33,413 nucleotides of DNA, taken from positions 1 through 33,413 of the forward strand of contig JAJZVL010000027.1 in assembly GCA_021845725.1 (NCBI GenBank), read 5' to 3'. The position numbers were made by a program, and so were the translations under genes. This DNA comes from Actinomycetes bacterium. Its GTDB lineage: Bacteria > Actinomycetota > Acidimicrobiia > Acidimicrobiales > RAAP-2. The notes under the pieces are model-generated. The model saw only the letters and a program-made list of their open reading frames with translations. It had not been told where the DNA came from and searched no databases. Positions 1-7,556 of this stretch are shown here, piece after piece; position 1 is the stretch's first letter; every line of letters begins with the position of its first letter.

Positions 1-587
1 ATCGCGACGATGATGAGGGGGAGCGAGGGCGTCAGCAGCGTCGCGATCAGGACCGCGAAGAAGAGGAACGGGATCGACAGGGTCATGTCGACGATGCGCA
101 TCATGATCGCGTCGATGACGCCGCCCAGGTAGCCGGCCAACGAGCCCCAGAGGGTCCCGAACGCCGTCGCGATCAACGCGACGATGAGGCCGACTTCGAG
201 CGTGCTCTGACCTCCGAACATGAGACGCCCAAGCATGTCGTACCCCTCCGGTCCGGTACCCAGCGGGTACTGGCTCGACGGAGGGAGGTTGGCGTTCAGG
301 AGTGTCGAGGCACTCTGGTTGGTCTTGTAGATGAGCGGCCCGACGAAGCTGAAGAGGATGACCGCCACCAGGAAGATGGCGCCGGCGAGAGCGAGCCGGT
401 TCCCGGCGAAGGTCCGCAGGCTCTCGAGCAACCGGGTCCAGCGCGGTGTCCCGCTATCGCCTCCGTGAGGGGCCTCGATGACTGGGGAAGGTGCTCCGAC
501 CTGGTGATCGCGTACCTCGACAGGTGAGGTGGTCGCCAACTGCGCCTGGATCGCCTCAGGGCCGTCGATCTTCGTGTCGTCAGTCAT
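1..587 (-). CDS. Peptide ABC transporter permease, DppC type (C-terminus cut by window edge)
   Basis: Inner-membrane permease of an oligopeptide/dipeptide-type ABC importer. The first 195 residues are present and the rest lies beyond position 1. Translation shows a hydrophilic N-terminal tail of about 55 residues, a first membrane segment, then the family motif region GPEGYDMLGRLMFGG. The usual consensus there is TDxxGRDVLSRLxxG, so this copy is slightly divergent. A GYLGGVIDAIMMRIVD stretch and further membrane helices follow, typical of DppC/OppC. The ATG (587-585) overlaps the stop of the upstream permease by 8 bases (ATGACTGA), so the two are translationally coupled. It is the third gene of the operon after the binding protein at 3502 and the DppB-type permease. 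ATPase genes, if present, must lie left of the window. Confidence 0.88.
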   Translation of the reverse strand, partial: MTDDTKIDGPEAIQAQLATTSPVEVRDHQVGAPSPVIEAPHGGDSGTPRWTRLLESLRTFAGNRLALAGAIFLVAVILFSFVGPLIYKTNQSASTLLNANLPPSSQYPLGTGPEGYDMLGRLMFGGQSTLEVGLIVALIATAFGTLWGSLAGYLGGVIDAIMMRIVDMTLSIPFLFFAVLIATLLTPSLPLIIVA

Positions 588-1521
588 AGCGGATCCTCGG
601 ATCGAGGGCCGCGTAAGCGAGGTCAGCCAGGAGGTTGCCGATCACCACCGCGGCACTGACGACGAGGATGATGCCGAGGAGGACCGGATATGTCCGGTGC
701 TGCTGCGCGTCCCAGAAGAGCAGGCCCATGCCAGGATAGTCGAACAGGACTTCGATCACGAGGGCCCCGCTCACGAGCAGCGGCAGGCTGATGCCAACCG
801 CCGAGATGAACGGGAGCAGCGAGTTGCGCAGCACGTGCCGGAGGAGGATCCTCACCCGCGGGGCGCCCTTGGCCCGCGCCGTCCGCACGTAGTCCTCCTG
901 GAGGTTGTCGATCACCGCGCTGCGGAGGTACCGGCTGAAGTAGGCAATGTTGGCCAGTGCGAGGGAAAGCACCGGCAGGACCAGCACTTTCACGTCCGTC
1001 CCGATGTTCTGGCCGAATGTTGCCGCCGTGGATGGAAGGACACCGAGCCAGATGTTCAGCACGACGATGGCGATGACGCCGATCAGGAAGTACGGCATGG
1101 AGTAGAAGGCGAGGAGCACGCCGGAGAAGCTGTAGTCGGCCGCCGAGTTCCGCCGCGACCCCTGGGTCATCCCGATCGGGATCGACACCAGGATGGCCAC
1201 GAACAGTGCTGCGCCGGCAAGGATGAGGTCGCGGGGGATGTACTCGCCGAGAAGCGTCGCCACGGGGGTGTTCTGCTTGTAGGAGAAACCCAGGTTGCCC
1301 TGCACCACGTGGGAGAGCCAGATCCCGTACTGCACAGGCAGGGGCTTTGTCAGTCCCTCCTCGATGGTCAGCTGATGCACGGCGAAGCGGCTGGCCTTCG
1401 GACCGAGCTGGGAGCGGACCAGGCCTCCTGGCAGGGCATGGAGCATGAGGAAGACCAGCATGCTCACGAGGAGCATGACGATGATCGCCTGCCCGAGACG
1501 CCGGATGATGTAGCCGATCAC
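580..1521 (-). CDS. Peptide ABC transporter permease, DppB type
   Basis: Integral-membrane permease of a peptide/nickel-type ABC importer, 313 residues, the normal family length. It begins MIGYIIRRLGQAI, the standard N-terminal helix of DppB/OppB proteins. The cytoplasmic EAA loop that contacts the ATPases is visible at about residues 210-235 (RTARAKG and LLRHVLRN), followed by a segment with DYPGMG. It ends in the typical ALDPRIRYD. It lies 49 bases downstream of the binding-protein gene and overlaps the next permease by 8 bases, so the three form an operon. Substrate is not predictable; families with this architecture import peptides, nickel chelates, opines or other amides. Confidence 0.93.
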   Translation of the reverse strand: MIGYIIRRLGQAIIVMLLVSMLVFLMLHALPGGLVRSQLGPKASRFAVHQLTIEEGLTKPLPVQYGIWLSHVVQGNLGFSYKQNTPVATLLGEYIPRDLILAGAALFVAILVSIPIGMTQGSRRNSAADYSFSGVLLAFYSMPYFLIGVIAIVVLNIWLGVLPSTAATFGQNIGTDVKVLVLPVLSLALANIAYFSRYLRSAVIDNLQEDYVRTARAKGAPRVRILLRHVLRNSLLPFISAVGISLPLLVSGALVIEVLFDYPGMGLLFWDAQQHRTYPVLLGIILVVSAAVVIGNLLADLAYAALDPRIRYD

Positions 1522-1570
1522 TTCTCTTCACCACCGCCCCGCTGGTCGAGCACCACTGAAAGCTGGTCGT

Positions 1571-3502
1571 CTAGCCAGACTTCGTGAAGTACCACGTCTG
1601 GGGAACATAGTTCGCATATGGGTTCAGGTGCTGCCAGCCCGAGAGTGTCTTCTTGACCGCGACGACCTCGTAGTCCTCGAGCGGCCACCACAGCGAGGCC
1701 AGGTTCTTCGAGATGTAGTTCTCGTCGGCGAAGAGGGGCTTCAGACCGGGAGTGGTGTCAACTGCTGTGATCAGCTTCTGCGCCTTGGGTGTGTAGTAGC
1801 CACCCCCCCAGAAGTTGCCCTTGCCCCACTCGTTTGTCCCGGATGGCAGGAGCTGGTACTGCCCGTAGTCCCACATGAAGCCCGCGTAAGCGAGGAGCCC
1901 CCAGTTGCACGGTGGTGAGCTCGGGCAGACGCCGCCGATGGAGAACATGGTTGTCTCGGTCTGGCCGTCCAGGCTGACCCCGATCCCCGCCGACTTGGCG
2001 ACCGTCCGGAAGGCGGACACCTGGGCGAAGAAGGCTGTTGTCCCCGTGGCGTACATGAACTTGAAGCTGAGCTTCTTCCCCTTCGAGATGCCCTTGCCGC
2101 ACTCCGAGGAGCCGGTCCCGGGGCGCTTGCAGACGTCGACGCCACCAGGGCCCTTCACCCAGCCGTGGGCCTCGAGCAGCTTCGCCGCCAGCGACGGATC
2201 GAAGGGGTACGGGTCCTTCTTGATCCCCGGGCTCACGTACTTCGACCCCGGGTAGTCGGCGACGGTCCCGTAGTCCGGGAGCCCATACCCGTCCAAGGTG
2301 CGCTTGATGTAGAGGTTCTCTGTGATGAGGTGCTGGAGCGCCTGGCGGATGTAGAGCTGCTTGACGAGCGGGCCCCATGTCTTCGAGGTGAAGCCGAGCT
2401 CCACGACCTCGTTGTAGAACACCGGCCACGCCTTGATCGTGAAGCCATGGCTCTTGAAGTAGGAGATCTCCTTCAAGTCACCGAAGGGGATGTAGCCGAA
2501 GGTGAGGGTGCCCGAGCGCAGCGCGTCGAGCTCGGCGGTGCCTGTTGTGAAGCTGTACACCTTGTAGCCGGCGATCCGAGGCTTTGTCGGCCCGGTGTAG
2601 TGCGGGTTGGTCGCGAACTGCGCCTCGTGGGTCACCGGATTGTACGCGCTGATCACGAAGGGGCCGTCCACGGTCTTCCACAGCGGGTTCGAAGCGTAGG
2701 TGCCGAGGTCCTTGGCCTGCTTGAAGAGGAACGTGAAGACCTGCTTCGCCCCTGCGGGGGTCGAGGCGGCGGAACCTGCCGGCGATGTGGCCGAGGTCCT
2801 GTCCCATGCCTGGACCGGGAGCGGGTAGATCCAGGTCAGCTGGTTGCCGGTGAACCATGTCGGGTTGTAGGAGCGCTTCAGGTGCAGGACGAAGGTGGTG
2901 GGGCTCGGGTACGTGACGCTCTTGATGTCTGTCGGCAGGAGCCCCGGCAGGTAGTTGCCGAGTGTCTTCTTGCCTGCGTCCACCAGCTGGAAGAAGAACT
3001 TGACGTCGTTCGATGTCACCGTCGCCCCTGTCGACCACTTGAAGTTGGTCTTCATCGTGACCGTGACGGTCGTGTCGTGGTTCGAGTAGACGGGCGGCTT
3101 GCCGATCGACTGGGTGGCGTCGATGCCGGTCTTCGAGCCCGTCCCTGCCCAGTAGAGCGGGAGCCACATGTCGCCTTCGATGTTCGAGTCCCAGTCCTCG
3201 TAGGCCGTCGTCGGCTCGAGTGGGAGGATCCATGTGAAGATCTCCCCGACCGCGAGAGCGTAGGCGGGCACACCGCCGGACACCGCCTTCGCGCTCTTGG
3301 CCGCCCGAAGGGCTGCCGCCGCCCTGTCGCTGTGGTGGGCCCTCGCGCTCGCAGAGGCGACCGGCTGGCCCAGGAGCCCTGCGCCGCATGCGGTTGCCAC
3401 CAGCGCCGCGCCGGCGATCGCGGTCCCCCAGTGCCGCAGCGTTCTCCGGGCAGGCGAGGCCGGATCGGCTGGGGCATGGCGCCTCCAAGCTCTCATCAAC
3501 AT
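1571..3502 (-). CDS. Peptide ABC transporter substrate-binding protein (family 5)
   Basis: Extracytoplasmic solute-binding protein of the DppA/OppA family (SBP_bac_5), 643 residues, somewhat longer than the usual 500-600. The N-terminus is a positively charged stretch followed by a hydrophobic core and a small-residue region near residues 48-53, so the protein is exported. A Cys at residue 39 (VATAC) could be a weak lipobox, but Ala replaces the usual Leu at -3, so a plain signal peptide is equally likely. The body shows family features such as GDMWLPLYW, an NDVKFFFQ segment and HLKRSYNPTW. The ATG at 3502 follows a G-rich ribosome-binding stretch (GGGGGGA); a second ATG lies two codons later. 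It is first gene of the leftward transporter operon and is divergent from the amidohydrolase. Confidence 0.92.
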   Translation of the reverse strand: MLMRAWRRHAPADPASPARRTLRHWGTAIAGAALVATACGAGLLGQPVASASARAHHSDRAAAALRAAKSAKAVSGGVPAYALAVGEIFTWILPLEPTTAYEDWDSNIEGDMWLPLYWAGTGSKTGIDATQSIGKPPVYSNHDTTVTVTMKTNFKWSTGATVTSNDVKFFFQLVDAGKKTLGNYLPGLLPTDIKSVTYPSPTTFVLHLKRSYNPTWFTGNQLTWIYPLPVQAWDRTSATSPAGSAASTPAGAKQVFTFLFKQAKDLGTYASNPLWKTVDGPFVISAYNPVTHEAQFATNPHYTGPTKPRIAGYKVYSFTTGTAELDALRSGTLTFGYIPFGDLKEISYFKSHGFTIKAWPVFYNEVVELGFTSKTWGPLVKQLYIRQALQHLITENLYIKRTLDGYGLPDYGTVADYPGSKYVSPGIKKDPYPFDPSLAAKLLEAHGWVKGPGGVDVCKRPGTGSSECGKGISKGKKLSFKFMYATGTTAFFAQVSAFRTVAKSAGIGVSLDGQTETTMFSIGGVCPSSPPCNWGLLAYAGFMWDYGQYQLLPSGTNEWGKGNFWGGGYYTPKAQKLITAVDTTPGLKPLFADENYISKNLASLWWPLEDYEVVAVKKTLSGWQHLNPYANYVPQTWYFTKSG

Positions 3503-3838
3503 GTTCCCCCCGGAAGGTCCGGTGACGCGTGATACGCCGTCTTTCGACTCATGTGCACCAATCAGGTTACGGTTTCCGCCTCCAGAGCGTCAAGTCGCGC
3601 GGGAATCCTTCTGCGCCCTCCGTCGAGGCTGCCACGCACCCGTCGCCCGTGACGTCACGCTCCTGCTGAGCGTCCTCACAGGTGACGGTCTCTCGCGAGC
3701 AGAGTGGCTGCAGGGCCGCACGCTTGCTGGACTGGCACCGGCATGCCAGAGTGCTCGCGGATCTCGGTAGCCGCACGGACCCGGGCCACCCCGGCAACCC
3801 GTCACGAACGTCCAGGGAGCGAGGAAGGGAGGCAGCCA
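3503..3838. promoter_or_regulatory. Divergent intergenic region between ABC operon and amidohydrolase
   Basis: This is the only gap over 300 bases in the window. It separates two divergent transcription units, so both promoters should lie here. Besides the minus-strand promoter candidate at 3564-3593 it contains a perfect 12-base palindrome CGTGACGTCACG at 3648-3659 and a CTCGCGAG palindrome near 3695, either of which could bind a dimeric regulator. I see no convincing plus-strand -35/-10 pair and no credible small gene. Confidence 0.5.
3564..3593 (-). promoter_or_regulatory. Candidate sigma-70-type promoter of the first ABC operon
   Basis: On the minus strand a TTGACG box (3588-3593, 5 of 6 consensus bases) is separated by 18 bases from TAACCT (3564-3569, keeping only T1, A2 and T6 of the -10 consensus). 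The -10 box lies about 62 bases upstream of the binding-protein ATG. The match is moderate and based only on sequence. Confidence 0.4.
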
Positions 3839-5518
3839 ATGACCGAGACCGCCGATCTCGTCCTGCACAACGGCGCCGTCCACACCGTCGACCCCGCGCT
3901 CTTCGGGGCGAGCGCGGTCGCGATCAAGGGCGGCCGGATCCTCGCCGTCGGAGACGAGACGACGATCCGCGAGCACGTCAGCGGGGGCACCGAGTCGATC
4001 GACCTCGCAGGTAGGACCGTCCTCCCCGGCTTCCAGGACGGTCACGTCCACGCATCGGGCGCCGGCATCGAGCGGAACCGCTGCAACCTCACCGAGGCGC
4101 ACAGCCGGCAGGAGTACCTCGACACCGTCGCGCGCTACGCCAAGGCTCACCCCGATGCTGCGTGGATCACCGGCGGGGGGTGGTCGATGGACGTCTTCCC
4201 CGGGGGGGTGCCGACCAAGGAGGACCTCGACCGCGTCGTCCCCGACCGCCCCGTGCTGCTCTTCAACCGCGACCACCACGGCGCCTGGGCCAATTCGGTG
4301 GCCCTCGAACGTGCGGGGATCGACGCGCGCACCCCCGACCCCGTCGACGGCCGGATCGAGCGGGACGCCAAGGGAGAACCCGTCGGGATGCTCCAGGAGG
4401 GAGCGAGCGACCTCGTCGGCCGCCACATCCCCGAGCTCACGACCGAGGAGATCGCCGCAGGCATCCTCGAGGGGCAGCGCTACCTCCACAGCTTCGGGAT
4501 CACCGCCTGGCAAGAGGCGATCGTCGGCGAGTCGCCTGTCGTGGGGGACTGCTTCGACGCGTTCCTCGCGCTGGACCGCGCCGGATTGCTCACCGGCAAG
4601 GTCGTCGGCGCGCAGTGGTGGGCGAGGGGTGCCGACGAGACCTTCATCCAGACGCTGCTCGACCGGCGCGAGCAGGCCTCGAAGGGCTCGCACTTCCGTG
4701 CGGGCTCGGTGAAGTTCATGCAAGACGGCATCTGCGAGAACTTCACCGCAGCGATGCTCACTCCCTACCTCGATCGAGCGGGGCACGAGACGCACAACTG
4801 CGGGAAGAGCTTCTTCAGTCCAGAAGAGCTCACGAGCTACGTCACGCTCGTGGACGCGCATGGCTTCCAGGCGCATTTCCACGCGATCGGCGACCGGGCG
4901 GTGAGAGAGGTGCTCGACGCAGCGGAGGCAGCCCGGCTGGCGAACGGGACATCGGACCGCCGCCACTGCGCCGCGCACATCCAGGTCGTGCACCCAGACG
5001 ACATCTCTCGGTTCGCCCGCGTCGGCATGATCGCGAATGGCCAGCCGCTGTGGGCGTGTGCCGAGCCCCAGATGGTCGAGCTCACCCTGCCCTTCCTCGG
5101 ACCGCAACGCTCGAGCTGGCAGTACCCCTTCGGAAGCCTGGTCCGCGCAGGTGCGCGCCTGTGCTTCGGCAGCGACTGGCCGGTCTCCACGCCCAACGTG
5201 CTCGAAGAGGTCCACGTCGCGGTGAACCGGACGGTGCCCCCCGACCACGCGTACGCAGGCGCAGGCACTGACGACACCGAACCGCTCCTCCCCAACGAGC
5301 GCGTGGATCTCGAGACCGCCATCGCGGCCTTCACCGCAGGCTCCGCCTACCTCAACCACCTCGAACAGGAGACGGGGTCGATCACGCCGGGCAAGCGGGC
5401 CGACCTCGTCGTCCTCGATCGCGACGTGTTCTCGGTGCCCGCCTCGGAGATCGCGCTCGTAGAAGTGGACCTCACGTTCGCCGACGGAAAGCTCGTGCAC
5501 GACCGCAGGGTGCTCTGA
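3839..5518 (+). CDS. Amidohydrolase family 3 protein (YtcJ-like)
   Basis: Metal-dependent hydrolase of the amidohydrolase superfamily, YtcJ/amidohydrolase-3 branch, 559 residues, cytoplasmic. The N-terminal beta-sandwich strand is followed by PGFQDGHVH (metal ligands His69 and His71). Later come FHAIGDRAV (metal-site His), the GSDWPV segment holding the catalytic Asp, and the C-terminal PGKRADLVVLDRD motif. Members hydrolyse amide or ester bonds such as N-formyl or cyclic amide substrates; the exact substrate is unknown. The ATG at 3839 is chosen because GGAAGGGAGG precedes it and because family proteins begin with this DLVLHNGAVHTVD strand. The frame is open further upstream but lacks family similarity there. 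It is monocistronic and divergent from a peptide ABC importer, which suggests it acts on an imported compound. Confidence 0.9.
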   Translation: MTETADLVLHNGAVHTVDPALFGASAVAIKGGRILAVGDETTIREHVSGGTESIDLAGRTVLPGFQDGHVHASGAGIERNRCNLTEAHSRQEYLDTVARYAKAHPDAAWITGGGWSMDVFPGGVPTKEDLDRVVPDRPVLLFNRDHHGAWANSVALERAGIDARTPDPVDGRIERDAKGEPVGMLQEGASDLVGRHIPELTTEEIAAGILEGQRYLHSFGITAWQEAIVGESPVVGDCFDAFLALDRAGLLTGKVVGAQWWARGADETFIQTLLDRREQASKGSHFRAGSVKFMQDGICENFTAAMLTPYLDRAGHETHNCGKSFFSPEELTSYVTLVDAHGFQAHFHAIGDRAVREVLDAAEAARLANGTSDRRHCAAHIQVVHPDDISRFARVGMIANGQPLWACAEPQMVELTLPFLGPQRSSWQYPFGSLVRAGARLCFGSDWPVSTPNVLEEVHVAVNRTVPPDHAYAGAGTDDTEPLLPNERVDLETAIAAFTAGSAYLNHLEQETGSITPGKRADLVVLDRDVFSVPASEIALVEVDLTFADGKLVHDRRVL

Positions 5519-5540
5519 GCCGGTACGCGGCCATGGGCTG

Positions 5541-5578
5541 CGCTGACGCAGTGGCGGGGCGCTGACGCAGTGGCGGGG
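5541..5578. repeat. Perfect 19-bp tandem duplication
   Basis: The 19-base unit CGCTGACGCAGTGGCGGGG occurs twice without a gap (5541-5559 and 5560-5578), just after the amidohydrolase stop and before the convergent cupin gene. It is probably a recent slippage duplication; no hairpin with a T-run is formed. Confidence 0.85.
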
Positions 5579-5649
5579 CGCCATATCACGCCTGCGCCTA
5601 CGACACGAGCGGGCACGCAGCCGGGGTGTGTGGTGGGCCGGCAACGACC

Positions 5650-6012
5650 TCAGAAGACCACGTACACCTTTCGCAGCGTCTCGTGGATCTCCCAGGACCC
5701 GCTCCAGCCAGCCGGAAAGAGCACCATGTCGCCGGCCTCGATCTCGATCGGCTCGCCCCCGTCAGGGGTCACGGTCATCGATCCGGCCAGGACGGTGATG
5801 AACTCGTTGGTCTCGTACGTGAAGTGCCTCGACCCGACCGTGCACTCCCAGACGCCGGTCTCTGCCCCCGAGCCGTCGCTCCACAGCGTGATACCAGAGG
5901 TCGTCATCTCCGGGCTGGCCGAACCCCTGGCACGTCCCCAGTCCTGAAGGTCCGTCCTGGACGCGGGCTCGCGCAGCACCGTGAGGCGGGGCACTGCAGT
6001 GATCTCGGTCAT
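5650..6012 (-). CDS. Small cupin-domain protein
   Basis: A 120-residue single-domain cupin of the DUF861/COG3450 type, predicted cytoplasmic. The beta-barrel core is seen as GVWECTVG, NEFITVLAGSMTVTPDGG and EAGDMVLFPAGWSGSW, ending in ETLRKVYVVF. It lacks the full His-rich metal motif of classical cupins; His63 and Glu67 are possible ligands. Relatives have roles such as ureidoglycolate-lyase-like or sugar/amine binding, so function stays open. It is the last gene of the leftward run after the dehydrogenase (49 bases downstream of it). A clearly related paralogue lies at 21539-21880, sharing the GVWE and TLRKxYV ends. Confidence 0.8.
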   Translation of the reverse strand: MTEITAVPRLTVLREPASRTDLQDWGRARGSASPEMTTSGITLWSDGSGAETGVWECTVGSRHFTYETNEFITVLAGSMTVTPDGGEPIEIEAGDMVLFPAGWSGSWEIHETLRKVYVVF

Positions 6013-6061
6013 CGTTGCGACGCGGTCCTTCGGCGCAAGCCTGCTTCTCCGGCCCTATTTT

Positions 6062-7441
6062 TCACTTCTTGGGCGGGATGTGAATGAGCTTCTTGTTGAC
6101 GAACTCCTCGATGCCGAGCGGCCCGAGCTCCCGGCCCACACCGGAGCGCTTCGTGCCGCCGAAGGGCAGCTCGGGACCGCCACCCTCGGCCTCGTTGATC
6201 CAGACCATGCCGGTGTCCAGCCGGTCGGCGACCTCGAGCGCCAGCTGCTCGTCCCTGGCGAAGACCGCGGCACCGAGCCCGTAGCGGGTGTCGTTGGCCA
6301 GCGCGACGGCTTCGTCGACGCTGCCCACCTTGTAGATCACCGCAGCCGGTCCGAAGAGCTCTTCATGATAGGCACGCATCTGCGGCGTGACGTCGGTGAG
6401 GACGGTCGCCTGCACGAACGCCCCCGGACCCTCGATCCGCCCGCCGCCGAGGTGCACGGTGGCACCTTTCTCCACGGCATCGTCGATCTGTGCCATGAGG
6501 TTCCTTGCAGCCTGCTCCGACGACAAGGGACCGAAGGTCGTCGCGGGGTTGGTCGGATCGCCGGGCACCTGCTCGGCCATCGCCTTGGTGAACTCGGAGA
6601 CGAACTGGTCGTAGATGTCCTCCAGGACGATCATCCGCTTGGCGGCGTTACAGGCCTGGCCACCGTTCTCCATGCGCGCGGCGACCGTCTGCCTGGCGAC
6701 GCCGGGGAGGTCGTCGGTGCTCAAGACGATGTAGGGATCGGAGCCGCCGAGCTCGAGCACCACCTTCTTCAGGTTCTGACCTGCGACGGCGGCCACTGCG
6801 GCGCCGGCGCGCTCGCTGCCGGTCACCGAGACCCCGGCCACCCTGGGGTCGGCGATCATCGAGGCGATCTGCTCGTTCGTGGCGAAGATGTTGACGTACA
6901 CGTCACCGGGGAGCCCTGCATCCCGAAAGATCTCCTCCATCGCCAGCGCCGACTCGGGACACTGAGGGGCGTGCTTCAAGATGGCGGTGTTCCCGATCAC
7001 CAGGTTGGGGGCCGAGAAGCGGGCCACCTGGTAGTACGGGTAGTTCCACGGCATGATGCCGAGCACCGGCCCGATCGGGCACATGCGCACCCACGCCTCC
7101 CCGGGCTGGGGCGACTCCAGCCGGCGGTCCGCCAGCAGCTTCGGGCCCTCGTTCGCGTAGTACTCGTAGATCGACGCGCTGAACTCGATCTCGTCGAGCG
7201 CCTCGCGCGTCGGCTTCCCCATCTCCCGCGTGATGATCGAGGCCAGGTGATCGGCTCGCTCCTTGTAGAGCTCGGACACGACCGACAGGATCTTGGCACG
7301 CTCCTCCCGCGAGCTGGCACGCCACGCGTCGTACGCAGCCTGCGACCGCTGGAGCACCTCAGTCAGCTCTTCGTCGGTCGCAGTGGGGAATTCCCGCACG
7401 ACCTCGCCGGTCGCGGGGTTGGTGACCTTGTACATGCTCAT
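6062..7441 (-). CDS. gabD: NAD(P)-dependent succinate-semialdehyde-type dehydrogenase
   Basis: Aldehyde dehydrogenase superfamily, 459 residues, the length of the short succinate-semialdehyde dehydrogenase group; oxidises an aldehyde to its acid with NAD or NADP. Visible motifs are PWNYP (131-135, cofactor loop), VSVTGSE (about 204-210), ELGGSDP with general base Glu230, and GGQACNA with catalytic Cys264. The 34-residue spacing is standard. The ATG is preceded by AAGGGG; a second ATG two codons in is also possible. It lies 115 bases downstream of the dual-ATPase gene on the same strand and is followed by a cupin. Context suggests it oxidises an omega-aldehyde acid from the imported substrate. 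The gabD symbol reflects similarity only. Confidence 0.9.
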   Translation of the reverse strand: MSMYKVTNPATGEVVREFPTATDEELTEVLQRSQAAYDAWRASSREERAKILSVVSELYKERADHLASIITREMGKPTREALDEIEFSASIYEYYANEGPKLLADRRLESPQPGEAWVRMCPIGPVLGIMPWNYPYYQVARFSAPNLVIGNTAILKHAPQCPESALAMEEIFRDAGLPGDVYVNIFATNEQIASMIADPRVAGVSVTGSERAGAAVAAVAGQNLKKVVLELGGSDPYIVLSTDDLPGVARQTVAARMENGGQACNAAKRMIVLEDIYDQFVSEFTKAMAEQVPGDPTNPATTFGPLSSEQAARNLMAQIDDAVEKGATVHLGGGRIEGPGAFVQATVLTDVTPQMRAYHEELFGPAAVIYKVGSVDEAVALANDTRYGLGAAVFARDEQLALEVADRLDTGMVWINEAEGGGPELPFGGTKRSGVGRELGPLGIEEFVNKKLIHIPPKK

Positions 7442-7556
7442 CGTGCTTGCCCCTTGTCTACGGGTCCGAGACCATCACGAACGGCCGCTCCCACCACCGG
7501 TCCCTCTCCGGGTCCGGTCCGCCGGGAGCGCGCCCGGAACAACGGTACATCCAAGG

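Noticed and set aside
529-1587. Long plus-strand open frame opposite the first DppB-type permease
   Set aside because: Product is His/Asp/Glu-rich low-complexity, antisense to a clear permease; typical shadow frame of GC-rich coding DNA.
3590-5644. 684-codon minus-strand frame opposite the amidohydrolase
   Set aside because: No recognisable domain, biased composition, and fully antisense to a gene with conserved catalytic motifs.
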